A stretch of 24,332 nt of DNA from CALAED01 sp937891035 (GTDB lineage: Bacteria; Actinomycetota; Actinomycetes; Streptosporangiales; Streptosporangiaceae): NCBI GenBank assembly GCA_035642125.1, contig DASQSZ010000428.1:1-24332 (forward strand). The letters are read 5' to 3'. The translations under genes and the position numbers were made by a program. The notes under the pieces were generated by a model that had not been told where the DNA came from, did no database searches, and saw only the letters and a program-made list of their open reading frames with translations. Shown one piece after another: positions 1-8,070 of the stretch (position 1 is its first letter; each line of letters starts with the position of its first letter).

Positions 1-1
1 G

Positions 2-2218
2 CCGCTGCCGCCCGACATCGCCGATTTCACCGGACGGCGCAAGCAGGTCGCCCAGGCCATCGACGCCATCACCGGGGCACCGCGGCAGCGGGCCGCCGTG
101 CCGATCGTCGCGATCACCGGGCGGGCCGGCGTGGGCAAGACGACGCTCGCGGTGCATGTCGCGCACCGGCTGCGCAGCCGGTTCGACGGCCGCCTGTACG
201 TGGGCCTGGACGGCGCTGGGCCGGCCCCGGCGGATCCGGCCGAGGTGCTCGGCCGGCTGCTGCGGCGGCTCGGCGTCGACGGCGCCGCCATCCCTGAAGG
301 CCCGCAGGACCGTGCCGAGAGCTACCGCGCCCGCCTGGACGGCGCGCACGTGGTGGTCGTCCTCGACAACGCGGCCGACGAACGGCAGATCCGGCCGTTG
401 CTTCCCGGCAGCCCGACCTGTGCCGTCATCGTCACCAGCCGCCGCCATCTCACCGGGTTGCCGGGCGCGGTGCACGTGGAGCTGGACGCGTTCGACCCGG
501 CGCAGGCGACCGAGCTGCTCGGGCGGGTCGCCGGCATGGACCGCGTCGCCGCCGAGCCGGCGGCGGGCGAGCGGATCAGCATGCTGTGCGACCGGTTGCC
601 GCTCGCCCTGCGGATCGCCGCGGCGCGGCTGGCCGCCAAGCCGCACTGGAGTCTGGAGCGGCTGGCCGGCCGGCTCGCCGACGAGCGGCGCCGGCTGGAC
701 GAGCTGACCCACGCCGACCTGGAGGTGCGCGGCAGCATCGGGCTGAGCCATCAGGGCCTGTCGCCGTCGGCGCAGCGCGCGTTCCGGCTGCTCGGGCTGC
801 TGGACGCGCCAGACTTCGCGGTGTGGGCCGCGGCGGCGTTGATGGACGTGTCGCAGCCGGCGGCCGAAGAGCAGGTCGAGGAGCTCATCGACGCGCGGCT
901 GCTCGAGGTCGCCGGCCGCGACGAGACGGGGCAGACGCGTTATCGCTTCCACGACCTGGTCCGCGTCTACGCCCGCGAGCGCGCCGCCGCGGCGGAGCCG
1001 GCGGCCGAGCTGCGGGCCGCGCTGCGCCGGGCGCTGTCCGGCTGGCTCACGCTGGCGACGGCGGCCGAACAGCGCCTCGCCAACCCCTATTTCGCGCCGC
1101 TGTACGGAGACGCACCGCGCCGCGCGTTCGACGCGGAGACCACCGAGGCGCTGCTGGCCGACCCGGTCTCGTGGTTCGACGCCGAACGCGCCGCCGTGGT
1201 CGCCGCGGTGCGGCAGGCGCGCGAGAACGCGCTGCCCGACCTGTGCTGGGAGCTGGCCAGCGCCATGTTGCCGTACTTCGAGCTGCGCGGCGACCCCGTC
1301 GACTGGCGGCGCTGCTGCGACGACGCGCTCGCGGCCGCCCGCGCCGCCGGCGACGTGCGCGGCGAAGCGGCGGCACTGATCAACTTCGCCGGCCTGTACT
1401 TCGTGCAGAGCCGCTATGACGAGGGCGGCGCCTGCTTCGCCCAGGCGGCGGAACTGTGCGAGCGGATCGGCGCCGACTACGGCCTGGCCGGCGCGCTGTG
1501 CGGGCTTGCCTCGGCCAATCGGATCAAGGGCGCGCTCGATGAGTCCCGGGCGCGCTGGCGCCGCGGCCTGGAGATCTTCGCGGCGCTCGGCGACGCCAGG
1601 GCCGAGGCGTACGCCACGGAGGGGCTTGGTTTGTGCGACTTCGACCAGGGCCGGTTCGCCGCCGCCCGGACGCACTTCGACGCGATGCTGCGCTTGCACA
1701 AGGCGGCCGGCAACGGCATGGGGCAGGGCCAGGCGCTGCGCCGGCTGGCCGCTGTCGAGCTTGAGACGGGCCGCTACGCGGCGGCGCTCGAGCTGTTCAA
1801 GGAGGCGCTGCCGGTGTTTCGGGAGCTGGGTGACCGGCTCAGCGAGGCTGTGGTGCGGATGCGGATGGCCGAATGCATGGTGCGGGATGGCCGGCACGAA
1901 CAAGCTCGCCGGCTGCTCGACCAGTGCATGACCATCTTCCGGGAGGTCGGCTGGCGGACCTGCGAGGGGCACGTGCTGCGGTTGCTCGGCGAGATGCTGA
2001 TCGCCGAGCGCGACGCGCCCGGCGCGGTGATTCCGCTCCAGGAGTCGGTGCGGATCTTCCGGGATCTCGAGGAGTCGCTCGATCTGGCCGAGACGCTGGG
2101 CCGGCTGGGCGAGGCGTACGAGGCGATGGGAGATCACGTCGCCGCCCGGACCGCGCGGGGCGAATCGCGGTCATTGCTCGCCACCATGGGCAGGGTCACG
2201 GAGGACTTCTCGGGCTAG
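2..2218 (+). CDS. NB-ARC/TPR regulatory ATPase (AfsR/STAND type), 5' end outside window
   Basis: The reading frame is open from the first bases, so the gene starts upstream; the GTG at 98 is an internal codon. The visible protein begins with PLPPDIADFTGR, the usual lead-in to the NB-ARC module of AfsR-like proteins. A P-loop (GRAGVGKTT), a Walker B-like strand (VVVLDNAA), a sensor strand (VIVTSRR), an LPLALRIAA motif and an MHD-like FHDLVRVYARE follow in the first 290 visible residues. The rest, to about residue 735, is alpha-helical and rich in TPR-like repeats of A/G/Y/L pattern. Family knowledge says such proteins are ATP-dependent switches that oligomerise on ligand or partner binding; many carry an N-terminal SARP or HTH domain. 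That part is missing here, so whether it binds DNA cannot be judged. The stop codon lies in the loop of a perfect hairpin. Confidence 0.9.
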   Translation, partial: PLPPDIADFTGRRKQVAQAIDAITGAPRQRAAVPIVAITGRAGVGKTTLAVHVAHRLRSRFDGRLYVGLDGAGPAPADPAEVLGRLLRRLGVDGAAIPEGPQDRAESYRARLDGAHVVVVLDNAADERQIRPLLPGSPTCAVIVTSRRHLTGLPGAVHVELDAFDPAQATELLGRVAGMDRVAAEPAAGERISMLCDRLPLALRIAAARLAAKPHWSLERLAGRLADERRRLDELTHADLEVRGSIGLSHQGLSPSAQRAFRLLGLLDAPDFAVWAAAALMDVSQPAAEEQVEELIDARLLEVAGRDETGQTRYRFHDLVRVYARERAAAAEPAAELRAALRRALSGWLTLATAAEQRLANPYFAPLYGDAPRRAFDAETTEALLADPVSWFDAERAAVVAAVRQARENALPDLCWELASAMLPYFELRGDPVDWRRCCDDALAAARAAGDVRGEAAALINFAGLYFVQSRYDEGGACFAQAAELCERIGADYGLAGALCGLASANRIKGALDESRARWRRGLEIFAALGDARAEAYATEGLGLCDFDQGRFAAARTHFDAMLRLHKAAGNGMGQGQALRRLAAVELETGRYAAALELFKEALPVFRELGDRLSEAVVRMRMAECMVRDGRHEQARRLLDQCMTIFREVGWRTCEGHVLRLLGEMLIAERDAPGAVIPLQESVRIFRDLEESLDLAETLGRLGEAYEAMGDHVAARTARGESRSLLATMGRVTEDFSG

Positions 2219-2233
2219 GAAGCCCGAGAAGTC
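2204..2233 (+). terminator. Perfect 13-bp hairpin across the stop codon of the NB-ARC gene
   Basis: Arms 2204-2216 and 2221-2233 are perfectly complementary, with a 4-base loop AGGA. The last two bases of the TAG stop (2217-2218) are in the loop. There is no U-tract after it, as is common for actinobacterial terminators. A second hairpin follows 15 bases later. Confidence 0.7.
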
Positions 2234-2248
2234 GTAAAAACCGGTGAA

Positions 2249-2267
2249 TGATGCCCAAAAGGCATCA
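2249..2267 (+). terminator. Second tandem hairpin after the NB-ARC gene
   Basis: TGATGCC (2249-2255) pairs perfectly with GGCATCA (2261-2267) around the loop CAAAA. Its place just after the first hairpin suggests a backup terminator, or a short structured 3' end. Confidence 0.5.
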
Positions 2268-2540
2268 CAGAGGTATGTGGCCGGGTTCGGCCGCGAGTGA
2301 TCCTGACAGGCTTCCTGACTGACCTGCTTACTCACCGGCTCAACGGCTCTTCGGCGATGCCTCGCTGGGGCCGCGCAGAAAAGATCCAATCGTCGCCAAT
2401 GTGGCCAAATGCTGACGCATCCGTTGCCTTCCATCGCGACGAACACGAGCAAGGGTTACTTTTGCCATCGGACCCACCAGTAATGGAATGATCCTTCGGT
2501 CAGTGAACAAGAGTCCCACAGCGCCCCGAGGAGGACACCG
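2268..2540. other. Intergenic stretch upstream of the Lrp-type regulator
   Basis: No convincing gene: the short open frames have poor codon bias. The region is less GC-rich than its surroundings, as expected for a promoter. A possible -35 TTGCCA at 2462-2467 is followed by AATGAT at 2487-2492, but the 19-base spacer is long. A strong ribosome-binding site GAGGAGGA (2528-2535) sits 5 bases before the GTG at 2541. Related CCTGAC words occur around 2300-2330 with no clear meaning. Confidence 0.4.
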
Positions 2541-3446
2541 GTGCTTGATGCGGTCGACGCCGTGCTCGTCCGTGAGCTCCAAAGAGACGGCAGAGCGACG
2601 TTTCAGGCGTTGGCCGATCGGGTCGGGCTCTCCAGGACCGCCGTGCGGGCGCGGGTACAAAACCTCCTTGAGCGGGAAGTCGTCCGCGTCGTCGGCGTGG
2701 TGCACTCCGCAGTGGTGGGCACCGGCGCCATCGGGCACGTCGCCGTGACGGTCGACGGTTCGGCGCGGCAGGTGGCCGAGCGGGTGTCGACCAGATCGGC
2801 GGTGCGCTTCGCGTCCCTCACGGTGGGCCCGTACGCGCTCGTCACCGAGGTACGGGCCCGCGACGACGCCACCCTGTCCACGGAGATCGACGAGATCCGG
2901 CGCACCCCTGGAGTACGCGCGGCCGAGGTGTTCCGCGCCGTTTCTGTGGTCAAAGACGCCTATTCGGTTGTCGACGAGCTCAGCGACCTCACCCTCGATG
3001 AGATCGACTGGTGGCTGCTGCGCGAGCTGCAGCGCGACGGGCGTGCCCCCTACACCCGGCTGGCGCGCACGATCGGGCTGTCCCAGGCGGCCACCCGGGC
3101 GCGCGTCGTGCGGCTGCTGCGCTCGGGCGTCATCAGGGTCACCGGCATCGCGGACCCCACGGCCTTCGGGACCGCGGAACTGGCCGGATTCGGCCTCGTC
3201 GCCTCCGGCGCGGTGGACGCGGTGGCCGGCGAGGTCGCCGGGCGTGACGGCGTGCACTATCTGGTGACGGGTTTCGGCCGCTACGACATCCTCGGGCACG
3301 CGGAGGCCACCTCGCGCGCGGCGCTCGTCAGCGTGCTCGACGGGATCCGCGCGGTGCCCGGCGTCACGCTGCAGGAGACCTGGCATCACCTCGACGTTGT
3401 CAAGGAGAGCTACGCGGCCGAACTGCCCGGCGAGAGCCCCGGCTGA
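2541..3446 (+). CDS. Lrp/AsnC-family transcriptional regulator, two fused copies
   Basis: The 301-residue protein holds two full Lrp/AsnC units in tandem; ordinary members are about 150 residues. Unit 1 has a winged HTH at about residues 3-45 (LVRELQRDGRATFQALADRV, then GLSRTAVRARVQNLLE) and a RAM-like ligand domain to about 140. Unit 2 repeats the pattern from about residue 155 (LLRELQRDGRAPYTRLARTI, then GLSQAATRARVVRLLR), again with a ligand domain. Lrp/AsnC proteins bind amino acids or related small molecules and form dimers or octamers on DNA; a fused form would supply both HTHs of a dimer from one chain. The GTG start is chosen because GAGGAGGA lies 5 bases upstream. Its target is unknown: no amino-acid transport or metabolism gene is adjacent. 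Autoregulation is a family habit, but no operator is proven here. Confidence 0.9.
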   Translation: MLDAVDAVLVRELQRDGRATFQALADRVGLSRTAVRARVQNLLEREVVRVVGVVHSAVVGTGAIGHVAVTVDGSARQVAERVSTRSAVRFASLTVGPYALVTEVRARDDATLSTEIDEIRRTPGVRAAEVFRAVSVVKDAYSVVDELSDLTLDEIDWWLLRELQRDGRAPYTRLARTIGLSQAATRARVVRLLRSGVIRVTGIADPTAFGTAELAGFGLVASGAVDAVAGEVAGRDGVHYLVTGFGRYDILGHAEATSRAALVSVLDGIRAVPGVTLQETWHHLDVVKESYAAELPGESPG

Positions 3447-3572
3447 GCGGCGGCCCTCCCGGGCGGATCCCGGCGTTTCGGTGGGATTCTGGACTATTCC
3501 GGGCGGTTCCGGCTCAGGTCGCGGCGGTCGCGAATTCGGTACGGAGTGCCACGTTGAGGACTACTCGGGGTA

Positions 3573-3588
3573 ACCGGCATATGTCGGT
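3573..3588. promoter_or_regulatory. Palindrome upstream of the LysR gene, candidate operator
   Basis: ACCGGCATATGTCGGT is a 16-bp inverted repeat with one mismatched base pair. It lies 35 bases before the LysR start and fits an autoregulatory LTTR site by position. This rests on symmetry and location only. Confidence 0.4.
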
Positions 3589-3623
3589 CCGATTCTTGCC
3601 ATGTCTGAGACCGGAGGGCTTCG

Positions 3624-4502
3624 GTGTCCTACGGTCGGGTCATGAACCTGCGGCAGCTGCGCTATGTCGTGGCCACCGCCGATCACGGCACTATGACGGC
3701 GGCGGCGCAGGCGTTGTACGTCGCCCAGCCTGCGCTGTCGCGAGCCGTCCGTGAGCTCGAACGCGAGCTCGGCATCGAGCTGTTCGCCCGCTCGGGTCGC
3801 GGCGTCGCGCTCACCTCGGCGGGGGTTCAGGTCGTCCGGCACGCCCGGGTGGCGCTCGAGGCCATCGACGCCATCGAGGAGCTGTCGGCCGCGCGCGGCA
3901 ACGGCCGCGGCGCCGAGCTGCGGATCGCCGCGACCCCCACGCTGGAGCCCGAGCTGACCGGGCGACTGGTGCCGCGCTTCGCCCGCGACCAACCCGCCGT
4001 CCGGGTCCGAGTGATCCGGTGCGCCGGACGCGAGGCGGTCGGCGCCGCGGTGCGCGCCGGCCGGGCCGAGCTGGCTGTGACCGACCTGCCGGTGCCCGGC
4101 GACCTGATCGCTCATCCCTTCGAACAGCGGGAGCTCGTGCTGGTCTCGCCGGTCGGGCTGCGGCTGCGCGACCCGGTGCCGCCGGCGGCACTCGATGGCA
4201 TGCGCCTGGTCATGCCTCCTCGGGGCACCGCGCGGCGCGCCGAGCTTGACGCCATCCTCGCCAAGCTCCGGGTCGTGCCGGTGGTCGCGATCGAGTCGGA
4301 CGAGCGCGGCTTGTGGATCGAGCGGGTGCGATCCGGCCTTGGCTCCCTGCTGTGGTACCGCAGCCAGGTCGAGGACGCCGAGGGGCTCGCAGTCCGTTCG
4401 TTCACCCCGCCGATCACCCGGACGATCGGCCTCATCCACGCCCACCGCCCGCTGTCGCCGGTGGCCCGCGACTTCCTGGCCTTCGCGAAAGAACGACATT
4501 GA
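3624..4502 (+). CDS. LysR-family transcriptional regulator
   Basis: A winged HTH occupies about residues 7-65 (MNLRQLRYVVATADHGTMTA, then AQPALSRAVRELERELGIEL and LTSAGVQV), followed by a periplasmic-binding-protein-like effector domain to residue 292. Length is normal for the family. Two starts are possible: GTG 3624, with GGAGGG 5 bases upstream, and ATG 3642, which gives the textbook N-terminus MNLRQL. The first is chosen because of its ribosome-binding site. The gene runs in the same direction as the Na+/H+ antiporter 97 bases downstream, and it is not divergent from any gene, so its target is uncertain; the antiporter and itself are the nearest candidates. The likely effector is a small metabolite, not predictable from sequence. 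Confidence 0.92.
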   Translation: MSYGRVMNLRQLRYVVATADHGTMTAAAQALYVAQPALSRAVRELERELGIELFARSGRGVALTSAGVQVVRHARVALEAIDAIEELSAARGNGRGAELRIAATPTLEPELTGRLVPRFARDQPAVRVRVIRCAGREAVGAAVRAGRAELAVTDLPVPGDLIAHPFEQRELVLVSPVGLRLRDPVPPAALDGMRLVMPPRGTARRAELDAILAKLRVVPVVAIESDERGLWIERVRSGLGSLLWYRSQVEDAEGLAVRSFTPPITRTIGLIHAHRPLSPVARDFLAFAKERH

Positions 4503-4505
4503 CCC

Positions 4506-4549
4506 GGCCCCGAGCCGCCTGAAACGGCGCGGCCGATCGGTCGGGGGCC
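4506..4549 (+). terminator. Branched hairpin after the LysR gene
   Basis: GGCCCCGA (4506-4513) pairs with TCGGGGGCC (4541-4549) apart from one bulged G, and the interior holds a smaller hairpin GCCG/CGGC (4514-4528). It starts 3 bases after the stop codon and probably limits read-through into the antiporter gene. Confidence 0.4.
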
Positions 4550-4599
4550 GAGCCGTTCGGCGGGCCGCCGTCCCGTGCGATGATCGGCCCGGGAGGGGC

Positions 4600-6264
4600 A
4601 TGGAGGCGACACACGCACTGGGACTGCTCGCGCTGCCGGTCGCGGCGATCGCGGTCGCGGCGCTGGCCCGCAGGCTCGGCCTGGCGGCGCCGCTCATGCT
4701 CGTGGTGGCCGGGCTGGTGGCCGCGGCGATCCCGGGCCTGCCCGACATTCAGCTCGATCCCGAGTTCGTGCTGTATGTCTTCTTGCCGCCGCTGCTGTTC
4801 ACGGCGGCGTGGGAGAGCTCGTATGTCAACCTGCGGGAGAACCTCGCGCCGATCGGGCTGCTGTCGGTCGGGCTCGTGCTGTTCACCACGCTGGTCGTCG
4901 GGTACGCCGCCCATCTCGTGGTGCCGGGTTTGCCGTTGTCGGCGGCGTTCGCGCTCGGCGCCATCTTGGCCCCGCCCGACGCTGTCGCCGCGGTGAGCGT
5001 GGCCCGCCGCCTCGGCCTGCCCAGGCGGACGGTGACGATCCTGGTCGGCGAGAGCCTGTTCAACGACGCCACGGCGCTGACCGTCTTCCGGGTGGCCTTG
5101 GCGGCCGCGGTCGGCGAAGGTTTCTCGCTGCTCGACGGCACCGGCCGGTTCCTGTACGCGGCGGCGGTGGGAGCCGCCATCGGCCTGGCGCTCGGGCCGC
5201 CCCTGCACTGGTTGCGCGTCCGCCTCGACGACCCGCTCGTGGAGACGGCGGTGCCCATCTTCGCCCCGTTCGCCGCGTACCTGCTCGCCGAGGCCGCGCA
5301 CGCCTCAGGGGTGATCGCGGTCGTGGTCAGCGGGCTCTACCTGGGCCACCGCTCGGTGCAGTCGGGGGCGCTCACGCGCGTGCTCAGCGGGTCGTTTTGG
5401 AAGGTGACCGTCTTCGTCTTGGAGTCGATGGTCTTCCTGCTGATCGGCCTGCAGCTGCCGCTCATCCTCGACGCGCTGTCCCGGCGAAGCTGGGAGAGCC
5501 TGACGTGGTACGCGGTGGTGGTCTTCCTCGCCGCCGTGGTCGCGCGCTTCGCCTGGGTGTTTCCGATCGAGTCGATCCCCGCGCGGGGATGGCGGCGCCG
5601 CCGCGCGGGCTTCGACGCCGCCGCGTCCGGCCGGCCGCCGCCGCCCTCGCCGCCGCCCGGCTCGGCGCCGCGTCCGACGACGCCCTGGCGCCAGCGTGTC
5701 GTCTTGTCGTGGGCCGGCATGCGCGGCGTGGTGTCGCTGGCCGCCGCCTTCGCCATCCCCTTCACCACGCACGACGGCCGGCCCTTCCCCGAACGCGATC
5801 TGCTGCTCTTCCTCACGTTCACCACCGTGCTCGGTACCCTGCTGCTGCAGGGCCTGACGTTCCCCGCGCTGATCCGGCGGCTCGGGGTGGGCAGCGAACG
5901 AGAGCGGTACGCCGACCAGGTGGCCGAGGCCGCCGCCCAGCACGCCGCGGCCAGGGCGGCGCTCGAACGGCTGGAGGAGCTGGCCGGGGGAGAGGCGTCC
6001 GCCGTGGCCGACGAGATCGTCCAGCGCCTGCGCGGGCATGCCGAGCAGCGACAGCACACTGCGTGGGAACGGCTGGGCGGCGGTACGGGACCGGCGGGCG
6101 AGGAAGTGCCATCCGCCACCTACCGCCGGCTGCGCCGAGAGATGCTGGCCGCCGAGCGCGCGGTGTTCATCCGGCTGCGCGACGAGCGGCGCATCGACGA
6201 CGAGGTGCTGCGCAGGGTCTTGCACGAACTCGACCTCGAAGAGGTCATGCTGTCCAGGGACTGA
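4600..6264 (+). CDS. CPA1-family Na+/H+ antiporter (NhaP-like)
   Basis: This 554-residue inner-membrane protein has about 12 hydrophobic segments up to about residue 430 and a charged, helical cytoplasmic tail. Family motifs are clear: YVFLPPLLFTAAWESS, then GAILAPPDAVAAVSVARRLG (Asp127), then GESLFNDATAL with the Asn155-Asp156 pair that carries ions in CPA1 exchangers, and later SWAGMRGVVSLAAAFAIP. It should exchange Na+ (or K+) for H+ and serve pH and salt homeostasis. A loop at about residues 330-367 is unusually rich in Arg and Pro (PPPPSPPPG). The start is ATG 4600, after GGGAGG at 4591-4596; the frame stays open far upstream, but that part overlaps the LysR gene and lacks family similarity. 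The tail (about 440-554) is rich in Glu/Arg/Ala and may form a coiled coil. Confidence 0.93.
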   Translation: MEATHALGLLALPVAAIAVAALARRLGLAAPLMLVVAGLVAAAIPGLPDIQLDPEFVLYVFLPPLLFTAAWESSYVNLRENLAPIGLLSVGLVLFTTLVVGYAAHLVVPGLPLSAAFALGAILAPPDAVAAVSVARRLGLPRRTVTILVGESLFNDATALTVFRVALAAAVGEGFSLLDGTGRFLYAAAVGAAIGLALGPPLHWLRVRLDDPLVETAVPIFAPFAAYLLAEAAHASGVIAVVVSGLYLGHRSVQSGALTRVLSGSFWKVTVFVLESMVFLLIGLQLPLILDALSRRSWESLTWYAVVVFLAAVVARFAWVFPIESIPARGWRRRRAGFDAAASGRPPPPSPPPGSAPRPTTPWRQRVVLSWAGMRGVVSLAAAFAIPFTTHDGRPFPERDLLLFLTFTTVLGTLLLQGLTFPALIRRLGVGSERERYADQVAEAAAQHAAARAALERLEELAGGEASAVADEIVQRLRGHAEQRQHTAWERLGGGTGPAGEEVPSATYRRLRREMLAAERAVFIRLRDERRIDDEVLRRVLHELDLEEVMLSRD

Positions 6265-6275
6265 ACGCGCGGCGC

Positions 6276-6303
6276 CACCCGGATTCTGGTACCAATGCGG
6301 GTG
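6276..6303 (+). terminator. Weak hairpin after the antiporter gene
   Basis: CACCCG (6276-6281) can pair with CGGGTG (6298-6303) across 16 bases that contain the self-complementary TGGTACCA (6287-6294). It begins 12 bases after the stop. It could be a terminator, or an operator for the CGNR gene. Confidence 0.3.
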
Positions 6304-6403
6304 TCACGCATACCGGCTCGGCGCCGATGGGACGAGCGACTACCCAGAGGTCATATCGTGGTACTGACGGGTTGCTTTGCCGGAGGTTGAGACAGGAGCG
6401 GAC

Positions 6404-6961
6404 GTGATATTCAGCCATGACACCGAGCACGCGCTCGGCACCGTCGTGGACCTCATCAACACCGGACCGGTCGCCGGCGGCGTCGAGGGCCTGTCGGACC
6501 TCGACGCGCTGCGTGCCTTCATCGACCGCGCCCGGATCAGTGGTATCGCCCGCCTCGACCTCGACGACCTCGTCGCCATCCGCCGGCTGCGCGACCGGTT
6601 CCACGACGTGTTCGACGCCCCCGACACGCGCCAAGCGGTCACGCTGGTCAACGGAATCGTCGGAGACGTCAAGACGACGCCGCACCTGACCGACCACGAC
6701 GGGCACGACTGGCACGTTCATTTCTTCGCGCCGGGCGCCCGTCTCGCCGATCACGTGGCCGCCGACTGCGGCATGGCGCTGGCCTTCGTGGTCGCCACGG
6801 GCGAGCTCGACCGGCTGCGCACCTGCGAGGCCCCCGACTGCGAACGCGTGCTCGTCGACCTGTCCCGCAACCGCTGCCGCCGCTACTGCGACAGCCGTAC
6901 CTGCGGCAACCGCATGCACGTCGCGGCCTACCGCGCCCGCCGGCGGCTGGCCGCCCACTGA
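6404..6961 (+). CDS. CGNR zinc-finger (ABATE-domain) putative stress regulator
   Basis: The N-terminal part (residues 1-125), starting FSHDTEHALGTVVDLINT, matches the ABATE domain. The C-terminus is a CGNR zinc finger: Cys residues in RTCEAPDCERVLVDLS and RCRRYCDSRTCGNRMHVAAY supply the metal site, followed by a basic stretch (RARRRLA). Such proteins are common in actinobacteria and are thought to be DNA-binding regulators, but few are characterised. GTG 6404 is chosen because AGGAG (6394-6398) lies 5 bases before it and the protein then begins as relatives do; a TTG 27 bases earlier is possible but has no spaced ribosome-binding site. The gene stands alone: it converges on the FolP2-like gene with 17 bases between stop codons. 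Confidence 0.88.
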   Translation: MIFSHDTEHALGTVVDLINTGPVAGGVEGLSDLDALRAFIDRARISGIARLDLDDLVAIRRLRDRFHDVFDAPDTRQAVTLVNGIVGDVKTTPHLTDHDGHDWHVHFFAPGARLADHVAADCGMALAFVVATGELDRLRTCEAPDCERVLVDLSRNRCRRYCDSRTCGNRMHVAAYRARRRLAAH

Positions 6962-6971
6962 CCCACGCCTA

Positions 6972-6988
6972 CCGGCGGTCACCGCCGG
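6972..6988. terminator. Bidirectional hairpin between CGNR and folP2-like genes
   Basis: CCGGCGG (6972-6978) and CCGCCGG (6982-6988) are perfectly complementary. The 3-base loop (6979-6981) is exactly the stop codon of the minus-strand FolP2-like gene. Being symmetrical, it can serve both converging genes. Confidence 0.6.
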
Positions 6989-7839
6989 GTGGGGGAGCGC
7001 AGCGCGGCGATCGCGGCGAGGGCGCGGGCGGCGGCGGCCACGTCATGGACCCGCAGGACGCGGGCGCCGAGCCACGCCGAGACGCCGAGGACGGCCATCG
7101 TCCCCACGCCGCGCCGGTCGATCGGCTGGCCGAGGGTCTCGCCGATGAAGTCCTTGTTCGACACCGCCACCAGCACCGGCCAGCCCGTCGCGACAAGCTC
7201 GTCGAGGCGACGGGTCAGCTCAAGCGAATGGCGAGTGTTCTTGCCGAAGTCATGCGCCGGGTCGATCAGGATCGCCTCCCGGCGCACCCCGAGCGCCAGC
7301 GCCCGTTCGGCCTCGGCCGTCACGTGCCGCACCACGTCGGCCACGACGTCGTGATAGGCCACTCGATGCGGCCGGGACCTCGGCGGCAGCCCGCCCGCGT
7401 GGGCGCAGACGAGCCCGATGCCGTGCCGGGCGGCCACGGCGGCGAGTTCGGGATCGACGCCGCCCCAGGTGTCGTTGAGCAGATCGGCGCCCGCCTCGGC
7501 GACGCGTTCGCCGACTTCGGCGCGCCAGGTGTCCACGCTGATCACCAGGGCGGGATGACGGGCGCGCACCGCCGCGACCAGGTCGACGACGCGGCGCAGC
7601 TCCTCGGCCACGCTGACGTCGTCGCCCGTCCCCGCCTTGACGCCGCCGATGTCCACGATGTCGGCGCCCGCGACGACGGCCCTGTCCACCGCGGCCAGTG
7701 CGGCGCGGAAGTCATAGGTCGCGCCGTGATCGTAGAAGGAGTCGGGCGTTCGGTTGACCACGGCCATGATCGCGGTGTCGCCGAGCTCGCGGCCGCCGAG
7801 GCGCACCGGCGCCCTGACCGTCCCGCCCCGGTCGTCCAC
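6979..7839 (-). CDS. folP2: FolP2-like dihydropteroate synthase paralogue
   Basis: The 286-residue protein has the DHPS TIM-barrel pattern: MAVVNRTPDSFYD near the N-terminus, SVDTWRAEV, LLNDTWGG and LIDPAHDFGKNT. Key DHPS loops are altered. Where true FolP has GGESTRPG, this has DIGGVKAGTG (about residues 63-72). The usual SRKSFIG near the C-terminus is SNKDFIGE. The same changes mark the second actinobacterial paralogue (FolP2, as in Mycobacterium tuberculosis Rv1207), which is reported to lack DHPS activity. I therefore infer a pterin-related or unknown role rather than folate synthesis. GTG 7839 is the chosen start, with GGAGGGG (complement of 7847-7853) 7 bases upstream; an earlier ATG would add an Arg-rich extension. 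It is divergent from gmd and no other folate gene is near. Confidence 0.85.
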   Translation of the reverse strand: MDDRGGTVRAPVRLGGRELGDTAIMAVVNRTPDSFYDHGATYDFRAALAAVDRAVVAGADIVDIGGVKAGTGDDVSVAEELRRVVDLVAAVRARHPALVISVDTWRAEVGERVAEAGADLLNDTWGGVDPELAAVAARHGIGLVCAHAGGLPPRSRPHRVAYHDVVADVVRHVTAEAERALALGVRREAILIDPAHDFGKNTRHSLELTRRLDELVATGWPVLVAVSNKDFIGETLGQPIDRRGVGTMAVLGVSAWLGARVLRVHDVAAAARALAAIAALRSPTRR

Positions 7840-7937
7840 GCGTCGTCCCCTCCGTCCGCCGCGGCCCATCCGCCGGGCTCTGTCGGCCTCCATCATGGTC
7901 GCCGATGCGGCTGGGCGTGCCGGCGAGACCATCATCG

Positions 7938-7950
7938 CGAATCTGATTCG
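7938..7950. promoter_or_regulatory. Perfect 13-bp palindrome in the folP2/gmd divergent region
   Basis: CGAATC-T-GATTCG is perfectly symmetrical and lies 98 bases before the FolP2-like start and 120 bases before the gmd start. It could be an operator. Palindromes of this size also occur by chance in a window this long. Confidence 0.3.
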
Positions 7951-7985
7951 GTGAACACGACGGTCCTCGCTCGTCACGCCCAGAA

Positions 7986-8012
7986 TTGCTCGCTAACCTC
8001 GTCATTTACACT
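7986..8012 (+). promoter_or_regulatory. Possible gmd promoter
   Basis: TTGCTC (7986-7991) and TACACT (8007-8012) are separated by 15 bases, a little short of ideal. The stretch is AT-rich for this genome and lies about 60 bases before the gmd start. The -10 is the better half of the match. Confidence 0.3.
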
Positions 8013-8070
8013 CATCGAGCGGATTTGCGCTCGATGGCGGAAAAATGGGGAAACAAGCACGGAGGTTCCG

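Noticed and set aside
2297..2491. A 64-codon plus-strand frame in the gap before the Lrp-type gene
   Set aside because: No ribosome-binding site, mixed codon bias, and it sits in the expected promoter region.
3457..3512. Two copies of a CCGGGCGG-A/T-TCC word 40 bases apart after the Lrp-type gene
   Set aside because: Simple GC-rich words of this kind are frequent in this genome; no symmetry or spacing argues for a binding site.
4195..4599. A 135-codon N-terminal extension of the antiporter
   Set aside because: It overlaps the LysR gene in another frame, has no family similarity, and a good start with a ribosome-binding site exists at 4600.
7045..8070. An upstream extension of gmd running antisense through the folP2-like gene
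   Set aside because: The folP2-like gene has strong family motifs, whereas the extension has none; gmd similarity begins at LTRRALITG.
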